Assembly: GCA_049323655.1 (NCBI GenBank)
Contig: JBMONO010000009.1
Location: 1-64,000, forward strand
DNA from: DB1 sp049323655
Lineage (GTDB): Bacteria; Desulfobacterota; Desulfobulbia; Desulfobulbales; SURF-16
Reading direction: 5' to 3'
DNA: 64,000 nucleotides
Shown here: positions 40,410 through 49,057 of the stretch, one piece after another
Layout of the letters: each line of letters opens with the position of its first letter
Numbering within the stretch: position 1 is the stretch's first letter
The notes under the pieces: model-generated
The model's input: the letters and a program-made list of their open reading frames with translations, nothing else
Databases searched by the model: none
Told to the model about the DNA's origin: nothing
Program-made: the position numbers and the translations under genes

Positions 40410-40877
40410 TCACCCCTTTTTTTGCCAGATCATTGCCTCTTCGTTACAATCAGGGAATTTCGGGCAATTGATGCAGTCGCTCCACACCTTATGGGGCAGC
40501 TCTTTTTTATCGATAGCCGTGAAACCCATGGTCCTGAAAAAACCAGGCTGATAGGTCAGCGTAAACACCCTGGGGATCCCGAACGCCTCTGCCTCTCGGA
40601 GGCAGGAGGAAACCAGCTGCGAACCGATGCCCCGACGCTGGTAATTCTCATCGACAGCAAGGGATCTGATCTCCGCCAGATTCTCCCAGCAGATATGCAG
40701 AGCACCAACACCGACAATGCGCTCTCCGGCGTCCTCCGCCTCGACAAAAACCTGGAAATCCCGCAGTTGATCATACAGTGAACTGTACGATCTGGCCAAC
40801 AGCAACCCCTTTGAGGAAAAATGATGGAGCAGATTGTAGATCGCCTTGACATCCTCCATGCGGGCGTTGCGGATCAT
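40410..40877 (-). CDS. argA: Short GNAT-type N-acetylglutamate synthase
   Basis: A 155-residue GNAT acetyltransferase. It opens MIRNARMEDVKAIYNLLHHF and includes GLLLARSYSSLYDQLRDFQVF, the acetyl-CoA loop RRGIGSQLV, and the C-terminal CINCPKFPDCNEEAM, the pattern of the stand-alone short N-acetylglutamate synthases of deltaproteobacteria and related groups. It would perform the first step of arginine synthesis. The ATG at 40877 follows GGAG. It precedes secA by 71 nt and lies in one run with argS and argJ. The symbol is by function; the enzyme is not homologous over its length to E. coli ArgA. Confidence 0.85.
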   Translation of the reverse strand: MIRNARMEDVKAIYNLLHHFSSKGLLLARSYSSLYDQLRDFQVFVEAEDAGERIVGVGALHICWENLAEIRSLAVDENYQRRGIGSQLVSSCLREAEAFGIPRVFTLTYQPGFFRTMGFTAIDKKELPHKVWSDCINCPKFPDCNEEAMIWQKKG

Positions 40878-40960
40878 ATCGTCATCTCCTTTCGGTTGTG
40901 GGGCGGTTGCCAGGAACCGGCCGAGCCGGATCTTTCCGCGGCAAGAGGTTGCCATGCCGG

Positions 40961-41551
40961 CTACTGTCCTGCCGCGCCGGTCACGGCGGACTCCTGCAAC
41001 AGGGTGATATAGACCCGCACCTCTTCCTCTTTTTCCAGTCCTGCAGCGAGCTGATTGGCATCGGCGAGGCGCTCGAAACGGCCGATGAATACGCGGTAGA
41101 CATCCGTACCTTCTTCAGGCGGCAGAGAAAAGGCCTCGCGGCCCTTGGCCTGCCAGGCCAGCACCTCCCGCTGCGCCTTTTTCTTATCGCGAAACGACCC
41201 AACCTGCAATGAAAAGAATGACGCTTCCGCTGAAGAAGAAGTCGTCGTCACCGTCGACGGCAAGGCATCGCTAACAGCGGCTGTCGGCGCCGTTGCCGGC
41301 AGGTCGACGGCCCGGCGACCGCTCTCGCGCAGCCCCCTGCTTTTCTCCCACAACCCGGCAGCCATGCCGGTCAGCATGGCCGACCCCTTGCCCGGCGCGG
41401 AGGGCAGCAGGATCGTCTGGCCGCTCCAGACGCCGAGCAGAAACATCCAGAGGAAGATACAGCAACAGACCATTCCCAGCCCCAGCATACCGCCGATGCC
41501 GAGCTCGAAACGAAAGGCAAAGCGCTTTTTCTGTCGCCGTGCCGCCGCCAT
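40961..41551 (-). CDS. SPOR-domain membrane protein
   Basis: A 196-residue protein: basic cytosolic tail, one membrane helix (LGLGMVCCCIFLWMFLLGVW), a Ser/Thr/Pro-rich stretch, and a C-terminal SPOR domain (FFSLQVGSFRDKKKAQREVL to VYRVFIGRFERLADA). SPOR domains bind denuded peptidoglycan at division sites. It begins 4 nt after the argS stop, so it is co-translated with argS. There is no enzyme domain. Confidence 0.88.
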   Translation of the reverse strand: MAAARRQKKRFAFRFELGIGGMLGLGMVCCCIFLWMFLLGVWSGQTILLPSAPGKGSAMLTGMAAGLWEKSRGLRESGRRAVDLPATAPTAAVSDALPSTVTTTSSSAEASFFSLQVGSFRDKKKAQREVLAWQAKGREAFSLPPEEGTDVYRVFIGRFERLADANQLAAGLEKEEEVRVYITLLQESAVTGAAGQ

Positions 41552-41555
41552 TATC

Positions 41556-43232
41556 TCACATCTGTTCCGGCGCGCTCATGGCGAGCAACACCAGGCCGTT
41601 GCGCAGGACGGTACGCAGACCGGCGCAGAACCAGAGCCGGGCCCGACTCAGCTCATCATCGTCGGACAGCACCTTGTGTTTGTTGTAATAACTATGAAAG
41701 AGCCCGGCAAGCTCCTGGAGAAAGTAGACAATGCGATGCGGCGCCAGCTCCCGCGCCGCGTCCTGCACCAGGGCCGGCCAACCGGCCATCGCCTTCATGA
41801 GACGCTGCTCCTCCGGGGTGGTCAGCAGATGGAGCGGGGCGACGGCCAGATCCCCGGCATTCACCCCTTTTTCTGCGGCTTGGCGGGCGATGCTGACCAA
41901 GCGGGCATGAGCGTACTGGACATAATAAACCGGATTTTCCTGACTCTGCCGGGTGGCGAGATCAAGATCAAACTCAAGCTGACTGTCCGCCTTGCGCATG
42001 AGAAAAAAGAAGCGGGCCGCGTCCGGACCGACCTCATCGAGCAACTCGTCGACTGTGACAAAGTTGGCCTTGCGGGTGGACATCTTAACCTGCTGGCCGT
42101 CGCGCAACAAAGTAACAAACTGATGCAGAACCACGGTCACTTTGGCGTCGTCGTAGCCCAGCGCCTTGACCCCGGCCAATACATCCGGCACGGTGGCGAT
42201 GTGGTCGGCCCCAAAGATATCGACCATCCAGTCATAGCCGCGTCGGAATTTCTCGCGATGGTAGGCGATGTCCGGCAGCCGATAGGTCGGTTCGCCACTG
42301 CTCTTGATGATGACCCGGTCCTGCTCCTGGCCGAAGGCGGTCGTCCTGAACCAGACCGCGCCGTCCTTATCGTAAACAAGCCCCTTGTCCCGCAGGGTGG
42401 TGACGACATCGTCCACCAGGCCGTTTTCATAAAGGCTGTGCTCGTTGTAATAGGTATCAAAAACAATATCGAGGCGCTTCAGCGTGCGGTCAATATCGGC
42501 GAAAATCGCCTTTTCCGCCGCCTCCTTGAACGGGGTGACCTCAACCGTGTCTTTCAGGGCATCGCCATATTTTGCGACGAGCTCCCTCGCGATATCGTAA
42601 ATGTACTGACCCTGATAGCCGTCCTCCGGGAACTGGCAGGGTAAGCCGAGCAGCTCACAATAACGGGCCCGGGTCGATTCGCCGAGTACCCTCATCTGGC
42701 GGCCGGCATCATTGTAATAGTATTCCCGTTCCACCTCATAGCCGCTTGCCGCGAGCAAGCGGGCAATGGCGTCACCCAGTACCGCCTGGCGGCCATGGCC
42801 GACGCTCAAGGGGCCGGTCGGATTGGCGCTGACAAACTCCACCAATACCCGTTTGCCGTTTTTGTCGACAGCCAGACCAAAGCGATCCCCCTGTTTGCAG
42901 ACTTCGGGCACCACCGACTGCCAGATCGCCGGCCGGATGAAAAAATTCATAAAGCCTGGTCCGGCGATCTCCGCCCTGTCATAGAGCTCGCTTTCCCTGC
43001 CGAGCAGGGCGAGTAGCTGCTCGGCCACCTGACGGGGACTTTGCTTTTTGCCCCCCGCCTTTTTTTCTTTTCCGGCGATCACCATGGCGGCGTTACAGGA
43101 AAAATCGCCCTGCTCCTCAAATTTCGGTTCTTCCACCGCATAGCCGCCGGCCGCGGCTGCGGACCAGTAGCCCAGTTCGATTCCCCGGACAAAACAGGAA
43201 TCAATATAGTTTTTCAGACGCAATTTGATCAT
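41556..43232 (-). CDS. argS: Arginyl-tRNA synthetase
   Basis: Class I synthetase charging tRNA-Arg. The 558 residues have the N-terminal additional domain, the HIGH-type motif NPTGPLSVGHGRQAVLGDAI, the KMSKS-region variant QQVKMSTRKANFVTVDELL, and the anticodon-binding DALR domain ending LRNGLVLLAMSAPEQM. First gene of the run argS-SPOR-argA-secA-argJ. A TATAAT box on the minus strand at 43374-43379 (with ATGACT 18 bp upstream) may be its -10. Confidence 0.96.
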   Translation of the reverse strand: MIKLRLKNYIDSCFVRGIELGYWSAAAAGGYAVEEPKFEEQGDFSCNAAMVIAGKEKKAGGKKQSPRQVAEQLLALLGRESELYDRAEIAGPGFMNFFIRPAIWQSVVPEVCKQGDRFGLAVDKNGKRVLVEFVSANPTGPLSVGHGRQAVLGDAIARLLAASGYEVEREYYYNDAGRQMRVLGESTRARYCELLGLPCQFPEDGYQGQYIYDIARELVAKYGDALKDTVEVTPFKEAAEKAIFADIDRTLKRLDIVFDTYYNEHSLYENGLVDDVVTTLRDKGLVYDKDGAVWFRTTAFGQEQDRVIIKSSGEPTYRLPDIAYHREKFRRGYDWMVDIFGADHIATVPDVLAGVKALGYDDAKVTVVLHQFVTLLRDGQQVKMSTRKANFVTVDELLDEVGPDAARFFFLMRKADSQLEFDLDLATRQSQENPVYYVQYAHARLVSIARQAAEKGVNAGDLAVAPLHLLTTPEEQRLMKAMAGWPALVQDAARELAPHRIVYFLQELAGLFHSYYNKHKVLSDDDELSRARLWFCAGLRTVLRNGLVLLAMSAPEQM

Positions 43233-43400
43233 GACAATGACGTAAAGCCTGAGAGTTGATGAATGTGCAAAAATCTCTTTTCCTCACCCTGCGCAAAGAG
43301 GAGTTCGGAAAAACATTTTTGACTACAGCCAGGTGCTGCCGTTTGTTCGTGGTCGATGATTTCGTTTCGGCGCATTATACGTGATAAAGCCGCAAAAAGT

Positions 43401-43516
43401 CATTTTTTTACCACTGAAATCACCGAATGGCACAGAGAAAACAAGCTGAACCGCTGTCAGTTATCTTGGTGTTCCGTGGTCTGTGGTTGATTTTCTGTTT
43501 TTACAAGACCATCATA
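43401..43516 (-). repeat. Dispersed repeat family B, copy 2
   Basis: On the minus strand it starts TGATGGTCTTGTAAAAACAG, continues AACCACAGACCACGG, and ends GTTTTCTCTGTGCC with a degraded CAGTGGT end. Its first TGA is the stop codon of alr (43512-43514). It lies between alr and argS. Confidence 0.7.
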
Positions 43517-44669
43517 CTTCATTTTCACCGGAGCTGCCGGACAAATAGACCCTGCTGTTTCTGCCGCCGACCAGACAGAGGATTTCATAGCTGATGGTGC
43601 CCATCCAGCCGGCCAGGGTGTCGGCGCTGATTTCCTCATCACCCTGCCGCCCCATCAGAGTCACCTCGTCACCGGGGGAGACGCCGGGAAGAGCAGTGAC
43701 ATCCACCATGGTAACGTTCATGCAGACGCGCCCGCGCTGACGCACGCGCCGACCCTGCACCAGCACCTCGGCCCGATTTGAAAGAGCGCGGAGATACCCG
43801 TCGTTATAGCCCACCGGCAGCACCGCCAGCCGGCTCGGCGCAGGGGTGACATAGGTATGACCGTAACTGACGCCAACCCCGGCCCCTATTTCGCGGATTT
43901 GCAGAATCCTGGTTTTAAAGCTCATGACCGGTCGCAGCGCCACGGCTCGGGCCCAGGTCGCATCCGCCGGCCGACAGCCATAGAGGGCAAGCCCCGGCCG
44001 CACCATGTCAAACAGCATATCCGGGAAACGCAGCAGCCCGGCGGAATGGGACAGATGCAGCATGCTTTTTTCATTTCTCCCGACCAGCAGGGGTCGAATC
44101 GCTTCGATAAATCGCCGTCTCTGCAGAAGAGAAAATTCCGGATCAGGGTCATCCGCCGTCGCCAGGTGACTCATAATGCCGACAGGATAGACATTCGCCG
44201 TCCTGGCCAGACTGACGGCGAATTCGGCAATCTCGTCGGGCAGCAGGCCGATGCGGCCCATGCCGGTGTCTATCTTGACATGCACCCCGATCTGTTTGCC
44301 GGCGCGGCAGGCTGCCCGGGAAAGAATCGGCAGCTGGCGCCGGTCGAAGACGACCGGTTCAAGATCGAAACGAACGACATCATCAACCTCTTCGTTGCCT
44401 GCGCCGAGAAAAACGGCAATCCGCCCGGCAATTTCGGCCTGCCGCAGAGCCACCCCTTCGCCGACATCGGCCACTGCAAAGGCGGTCACCCCGTGGGCGG
44501 CCAGACAGCGGGCGACCGGCACCATGCCGTGCCCATAGGCGTCGGACTTCACCACCGCCATCAGCTCCGTCCCTGGAGGCAGGCAGCGGCGCAGAGCGCG
44601 GACATTGTCCCGCAGCGCGGCAAGATCGATTTCCACCCAGCGCGCCGGCCGGCTCACAGCACGCTCCAT
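43512..44669 (-). CDS. alr: Alanine racemase
   Basis: PLP enzyme making D-alanine for peptidoglycan. The 385 residues carry the PLP-lysine motif AVVKSDAYGHG near the N-terminus and the second catalytic Tyr in GVSYGHTYVTPAPSRLAVLPVGY, with MHLSHSAGLLRFP between. The ATG at 44669 (MERAVSRPARWVEIDLAALRDN) is used since the family begins there; it overlaps the end of the upstream membrane gene by 16 nt. The stop codon falls in the end of a family B repeat. Confidence 0.95.
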   Translation of the reverse strand: MERAVSRPARWVEIDLAALRDNVRALRRCLPPGTELMAVVKSDAYGHGMVPVARCLAAHGVTAFAVADVGEGVALRQAEIAGRIAVFLGAGNEEVDDVVRFDLEPVVFDRRQLPILSRAACRAGKQIGVHVKIDTGMGRIGLLPDEIAEFAVSLARTANVYPVGIMSHLATADDPDPEFSLLQRRRFIEAIRPLLVGRNEKSMLHLSHSAGLLRFPDMLFDMVRPGLALYGCRPADATWARAVALRPVMSFKTRILQIREIGAGVGVSYGHTYVTPAPSRLAVLPVGYNDGYLRALSNRAEVLVQGRRVRQRGRVCMNVTMVDVTALPGVSPGDEVTLMGRQGDEEISADTLAGWMGTISYEILCLVGGRNSRVYLSGSSGENEV

Positions 44670-45070
44670 TGCCGCCACAGCGGCCGACTGGCCAGCAGCA
44701 GTCCCCAGCCGACCGCCACCAGCGCCAGACTGTAGATGATGGGCGACAGACCAACCAGGCGGAGAAAACGTCCGCCGGCGACCATAACAAGAATAAGCCC
44801 CCACGATCTGAAGGAAAATACGGCACCGAGACAGGAACCGTCCTGCCGGGCCAGAATACGAGTGATATTTCTCTCCGCGCTGCGCTGAAAGATGAGCAGG
44901 CCCTTGCCGGTGCCGATCAGTAATCCCGCGGCAAGATGGAAAAAATGACCGCCCCTACCGAGGACAGCGGCCCCGCGCCAGAGGAGCATCGCCCCAACCA
45001 GTGTCCAGAAGAGGGCTGCGGCGAAAATCAGGGTTTTCCGCGACGCGGCGGGTTTGAAACGGGAGAGCAT
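44654..45070 (-). CDS. Four-helix membrane protein, unknown function
   Basis: A 138-residue protein from the ATG at 45070 (MLSRFKPAASRK); a GTG at 45118 is an alternative, neither with a clear ribosome binding site. Four hydrophobic segments are seen, such as TLIFAAALFWTLVGAMLLW and LALVAVGWGLLLAS, with basic loops. Its end overlaps alr by 16 nt, indicating coupled translation. I do not recognise the family. Confidence 0.65.
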   Translation of the reverse strand: MLSRFKPAASRKTLIFAAALFWTLVGAMLLWRGAAVLGRGGHFFHLAAGLLIGTGKGLLIFQRSAERNITRILARQDGSCLGAVFSFRSWGLILVMVAGGRFLRLVGLSPIIYSLALVAVGWGLLLASRPLWRQWSVL

Positions 45071-45121
45071 GCTGTTTGGTTCCGGAAAAAGATCGGGACT
45101 CCCAACCAGAGGAAACACCCG

Positions 45122-45165
45122 ACAAAAAAAGATAGGCCCGCCTCCTTCTGAAAAAGAGACAGGCC
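45122..45165 (-). terminator. Terminator of the ferredoxin gene
   Basis: On the minus strand TAGGCC ... GGCCTA closes an imperfect stem (about 45135-45165), followed by TCTTTTTTGTCG. It lies ~35 nt past the ferredoxin stop. Confidence 0.75.
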
Positions 45166-45199
45166 TAACAGATCCGCAAAAAATGACGAGATGACTACA

Positions 45200-45385
45200 T
45201 CACACCTCGGTAACGGTGATGGCACCCTCGGGGCAAACCTCAACGCAGGTCTCGCAACCAAGGCACTCATCGGCATTGACGGGTTCGGCCTTGCCGTCAA
45301 CCATCTCATAGACCTGAGCAGGGCACGCGCTTACACACTCCTCATCACCGGCACATTTGTCCTTATCAACGACAACTTCCCACAT
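45200..45385 (-). CDS. Two-cluster ferredoxin with Asp in the first motif
   Basis: A 61-residue low-potential electron carrier. The second site is the full CLGCETCVEVCP. The first reads C11-AG-D14-EE-C17-VSA-C21-P: Asp14 replaces the second Cys, the same position as in Desulfovibrio africanus ferredoxin III, where a [3Fe-4S] cluster can take up a fourth metal. A 3Fe/4Fe or labile 4Fe/4Fe state is therefore likely. ATG follows AGGAGG (within TACCTCCTG read in reverse). Single gene with its own terminator. Confidence 0.93.
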   Translation of the reverse strand: MWEVVVDKDKCAGDEECVSACPAQVYEMVDGKAEPVNADECLGCETCVEVCPEGAITVTEV

Positions 45386-45725
45386 AATTATACCTCCTGT
45401 TCATTAAAAATATTGGGGGGTGGCGATCAGTTCTCCCCCGGCATCAACCCTTCTTCTCACTGGCCGCTGCTGCCATCGTGTCCGGTGCTTCGTCACTGTG
45501 CGTCAGTCGGAACATCACTGACCACCGACCAACCGGGCGGAACGACATCAAAATTTTTCAGCTGGTTCAACAAAGGCAGCACAAATCTGATTTCCATTAA
45601 ATCATAGCCTGTTATTTGTCAACACAATTTTTATGCGGTTGACCTTCGCCTTCCAATAATTTAAATAGGGTGAAATATCTTTTTCTCACCATACGTTATC
45701 CCGCTTTTCCTCTAACGGAGAATCC
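45386..45725. other. Divergent intergenic region between ferredoxin and a small plus-strand gene
   Basis: A 340-base gap with no supported gene. A plus-strand promoter TTGACC (45639-45644) and TAAATA (45662-45667) at 17-bp spacing fits the gene at 45726. On the minus strand TTGACA (45617-45622) is a candidate -35 for the ferredoxin, with only a poor -10 (TTAATG, 45595-45600), implying a ~200-nt leader if used. Confidence 0.45.
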
Positions 45726-46082
45726 ATGAAAAAACAACGGCACAAGCAACAACCGACAAGCGGAAAACTGGCCGCCCAAAAATCCGAGGAGGCGATGATC
45801 GCCGGCATACTGGAGGGCAGCCCGGAAGGAATCGCGGTGGCCATTGTCAGGCTTGACTGCGGCTGCAAAAAAATGGCGGCGGTGGACAAAAACGGCGATC
45901 CGGCCAGCAAGGTCATCATCTATCGGGATCTAGCCGACTCCATCTGTGACAAGTGCAAGGCGGACAACGGCGCCTACATGCGCGTCACCGAAGAGTTCAT
46001 CCACTGGGTCGAACCCGTCCCGAACCAGGAAACGCAACGCATGATCGAGGCCAAGGTTCTCGGCACCAGACCAACCCATTGA
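45726..46082 (+). CDS. Small protein with paired Cys motifs, unknown function
   Basis: A 118-residue cytosolic protein. After a basic N-terminus it has GILEGSPEGIAVAIVRLDCGCKK and, further on, ADSICDKCKADNG; the CGC and CxxC pairs could hold one zinc. The ATG follows GGAG, and a good promoter lies 60 nt upstream. It is followed 25 nt later by the MlaC-like gene. I do not recognise it. Confidence 0.7.
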   Translation: MKKQRHKQQPTSGKLAAQKSEEAMIAGILEGSPEGIAVAIVRLDCGCKKMAAVDKNGDPASKVIIYRDLADSICDKCKADNGAYMRVTEEFIHWVEPVPNQETQRMIEAKVLGTRPTH

Positions 46083-46107
46083 ACCCGTCCGGACACGGCA
46101 CCAAACG

Positions 46108-46734
46108 ATGACATCACGACATTTTCTTTCTTTCGCACTGACGGCCTGGATTGCTCTGCTACTCTGTGTTCCTCTGCCGACCGCCGGCGCGGCAACCACC
46201 CCCACGGACTTCATCCGCAGCGTCGTTGGCCAGGTGTTTCACACTCTGCAAACCTACCCGGTCTCCGGACCGGAGGAAAACATGGCAAAACGCCGCTCTG
46301 GCATCAAGGCGATCATCGACGCGAACTTTGACGCCGAAGATATGTCCCGGCGCGCCCTCGGCAAATACTGGAAGGAGCAGACACCGGCAAAACAGCAGGA
46401 ATTCACCGACCTTTTCTACTGGCGGCTCTACAACTTCTATATCCTGCGGGTGGAGACCTATTCGGACGAAAAAGTTCTCTATAAAAAAGAACTGAACAAA
46501 GGCGCGGTCGCCAGCGTGCTGACCCAGATCCTGAGCAGGAAATATCCGGAGTTTGACATCGAGTACCGGGTGAAAAAAAAGAACGACGAATGGAAAATCT
46601 ATGACGTTGTCATCGAAGGGGTCAGCCTGGTGGCCAACTATCGCAGCCAGTTCGGCAGTTTTCTCGGGAAAAAATCGTTTGATGAACTGCTGCGGGAGTT
46701 GCGCGAGAAAAATCCTGAAAAGCCGTTACCATGA
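46108..46734 (+). CDS. MlaC/Ttg2D-family periplasmic lipid-binding protein
   Basis: A 208-residue exported protein. A signal peptide (FLSFALTAWIALLLCVPLPTAGA) is followed by the MlaC pattern: GIKAIIDANFDAEDMSRRALGKYWKE, QQEFTDLFYWRLYNFYI, and VVIEGVSLVANYRSQFGSFL. Homologues carry phospholipids between outer and inner membranes for the Mla ABC system. No mlaD/E/F is adjacent, so this is an orphan copy or works with a distant transporter. Confidence 0.88.
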   Translation: MTSRHFLSFALTAWIALLLCVPLPTAGAATTPTDFIRSVVGQVFHTLQTYPVSGPEENMAKRRSGIKAIIDANFDAEDMSRRALGKYWKEQTPAKQQEFTDLFYWRLYNFYILRVETYSDEKVLYKKELNKGAVASVLTQILSRKYPEFDIEYRVKKKNDEWKIYDVVIEGVSLVANYRSQFGSFLGKKSFDELLRELREKNPEKPLP

Positions 46735-46784
46735 TCCGCCGCACGCAACGGGCAGTTTCCCGACACCACCCAACCTGCCCTTCG

Positions 46785-48182
46785 TTAGCCCCTTGCTGCG
46801 GCAAATTCTCTGGCCCTGGCCACCAGGGCGGGGGCCCAGACCGGAGTCCCCACCGCGTGAATGTGGGTGTAGAGGGCCAGGACGTTCTTATAAATCAAAC
46901 CATCGCCCTGCTCGGCGAAACCAACTCCACGCTTCATGGTAAAACCGAACGCCGCTCCCTCTTTATCCCACTGGGTCACCCGGCTGTACCGGAATTCATG
47001 CCCCCGGATCTCCATGCCCGGCGAATAAAAAGGATTACCCGCACAAGCCTCCAGCACCGTGTAGCCATGGGCCTGGGGTGATTTCTCCAGAGTAAAACAT
47101 ACCGGGAAAACGTTGACCAGAGGATAATCCTTCCCCTCCAGGGTAATCCGCTCCCCGAGATAGATGAGCCCACCGCATTCGGCATAGATGGGCATGCCCG
47201 CCTGGGCTGCCGCCCGCACCGAGTGCCGGAATGTTTCGTTGGCGGCGAGCAGGGCGGCGCTGGTCTCCGGAAAGCCGCCGCCGATATAAAGGGCGTCGAT
47301 GGGGGGCAGCTCCGCACAGTGCAGCGAACTGATCTCAACGATCTCCGCCCCCTCCCGGCGCAGGGCGAGCAGATTCTCCGGGTAATAGAACTGAAAGGCC
47401 GCATCACGGATAACGCCGATCCTCACCCCGCCGCCGACCGTTTCATTCCGAGTTGCCACCCGGCCCTCGGCAATCGCCAGTGGGGCCATCATCGCCTTGA
47501 CCGCTTCGACATCGACGCATTCAGCCACCAATCCGGCCAGTTGCGCAACCGCCCCGGCAGCGCCGTCATGCTCCTGAAAAGGCGTCACCCCAAGGTGCCG
47601 CATGGGAAAGATATCACGTTTCATCCGGTGCAGGGCGCCGAGGACCGGCACGCTGGCATAGCGCTCCACTGCGGCCCGAACGATTTTTTCATGCCGGACG
47701 CTGCCAAGTCGATTGAGCACCACCCCGGCGATCCGCACCTGGGGATCGAACATCCTGCAGCCAAGCACCAGGGCTGCCACCGTCCGGGTCGTTTTAGTGC
47801 AGTCGACTACGAGAAGAACAGGCAGTCCGAGCCGCACGGCAAGCTCGGCCGTACTGTAGGTGCCCTCAACGTCAACCCCGTCGTAGAGACCGCGATTGCC
47901 CTCGACCACCGCAAAATCTCCCTCCCCGCCGTGCTCGACAAAAGAGGCGAGCATGGCCCCTTCCTCCATCAAATAGGGATCAAGATTAAAACAGGGGCAG
48001 CCGCTGGCAAGACCGAGCCAACCGGCATCGATATAATCCGGACCCTTTTTAAACGGCACGACCTGATATCCCTGTTGGGCCAGCAATGCCGACAGGCCCA
48101 CCGCCACCACACTTTTGCCGGAGCCGCCGCCAAGACCCGCAACCACCAGCCCTTTCGGCGTCCTCCCCGTTTCATTCGCCAC
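46785..48182 (-). CDS. dsrN: Cobyrinate/siroheme a,c-diamide synthase family (DsrN-type)
   Basis: A 465-residue glutamine amidotransferase. The N-terminal ATP domain has GLGGGSGKSVVAVGL and VEGNRGLYDGVDVEGTYSTAEL; the C-terminal class I glutaminase domain has YAECGGLIYLGE with the nucleophile Cys, and GHEFRYSRV. This is the CbiA/CobB fold; in sulfate reducers the homologue near dsrAB (DsrN) amidates siroheme to the form used by DsrAB. Its place 2.7 kb from dsrD supports DsrN, but a cobalamin role cannot be ruled out without a tree. Confidence 0.85.
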   Translation of the reverse strand: MANETGRTPKGLVVAGLGGGSGKSVVAVGLSALLAQQGYQVVPFKKGPDYIDAGWLGLASGCPCFNLDPYLMEEGAMLASFVEHGGEGDFAVVEGNRGLYDGVDVEGTYSTAELAVRLGLPVLLVVDCTKTTRTVAALVLGCRMFDPQVRIAGVVLNRLGSVRHEKIVRAAVERYASVPVLGALHRMKRDIFPMRHLGVTPFQEHDGAAGAVAQLAGLVAECVDVEAVKAMMAPLAIAEGRVATRNETVGGGVRIGVIRDAAFQFYYPENLLALRREGAEIVEISSLHCAELPPIDALYIGGGFPETSAALLAANETFRHSVRAAAQAGMPIYAECGGLIYLGERITLEGKDYPLVNVFPVCFTLEKSPQAHGYTVLEACAGNPFYSPGMEIRGHEFRYSRVTQWDKEGAAFGFTMKRGVGFAEQGDGLIYKNVLALYTHIHAVGTPVWAPALVARAREFAAARG

Positions 48183-48425
48183 GTCTTTTCACACCCCCTG
48201 AAAATTTTCTCATTACTTGCCACCCTCCGCCGACCAAGTCAAGCACTCATTGCAACAAGAAATCTTTTCCGTCATGCGCCACAGGCTTGAAATTCTCCCT
48301 CTTCATGGTTAAAGTCTGAAAACTTGTGAAATCGGTATTGCTCCCTGTTCCGATCATTCTTTCTTTTTGAGTCAATCACTACTGTCACGCGCCGACGTGC
48401 ATTCTTTCTATTGATGAGGAAATCC

Positions 48426-49055
48426 ATGCCCGACCAACAACTCAGAGAAGATCTCACCAAAGTCATTGCCGAGATGGAACAGAAGTGCCAGGAACATCCC
48501 GACTCCATCATGGCCCACCATCATCTTGCCTTGGTGTACCGCAAGGCCGGCCGGCATAATGATGCCCTGCGCGAACTGAAACGATGTCTGGAGATTGACG
48601 ATCATTCCGCTGAGGCGTACATCAACCTGGGGGCGGTGCATTTTGAACTTGGTCAGCTCGAGGAGGCGTTGCAGGCCAACAAAATGGCTCTGCTTTATGC
48701 CGTAAATCCCGCCCAGGCCCATACCAACATCGGCCTTATCATGCAGCAGAAGGGTGAACAGGAAAAGGCGATCGACGCTTACACCAAGGCCACTTTGGCC
48801 GACCCCAAACTCGCCTTTGCCTGGGTTAATCTTGCCTCGGCCCAGATCATGAGCGGCGATTTCCCCAGTGCGCTTGCCGCCGCCCGCAAGGCGGTGGAGC
48901 TTGATCCGGCCTTTGCCATGGCTCACAACAATCTTGCCGTGGCCTGTTACTACGCCAAGGATTACCAGGCGGCAAAGCAGGCGATGGACGAGGCGTCCCG
49001 CCTCGGCTATCCGGTTGATCCAAACTTCATCAAGGCTGTCCACCAAGAGCTGTAA
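48426..49055 (+). CDS. TPR-repeat protein of the dsr locus
   Basis: A 209-residue soluble protein built of about five tetratricopeptide repeats (for example AHHHLALVYRKAGRHNDALRE, AYINLGAVHFELGQLEEALQ, AHTNIGLIMQQKGEQEKAI). It starts at 48426 with GAGGA upstream. It is the first of three tightly packed plus-strand genes lying between dsrN and dsrABD, with 2 nt to the next. TPRs bind partner proteins; the partner is unknown. Confidence 0.85.
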   Translation: MPDQQLREDLTKVIAEMEQKCQEHPDSIMAHHHLALVYRKAGRHNDALRELKRCLEIDDHSAEAYINLGAVHFELGQLEEALQANKMALLYAVNPAQAHTNIGLIMQQKGEQEKAIDAYTKATLADPKLAFAWVNLASAQIMSGDFPSALAAARKAVELDPAFAMAHNNLAVACYYAKDYQAAKQAMDEASRLGYPVDPNFIKAVHQEL

Positions 49056-49057
49056 TC

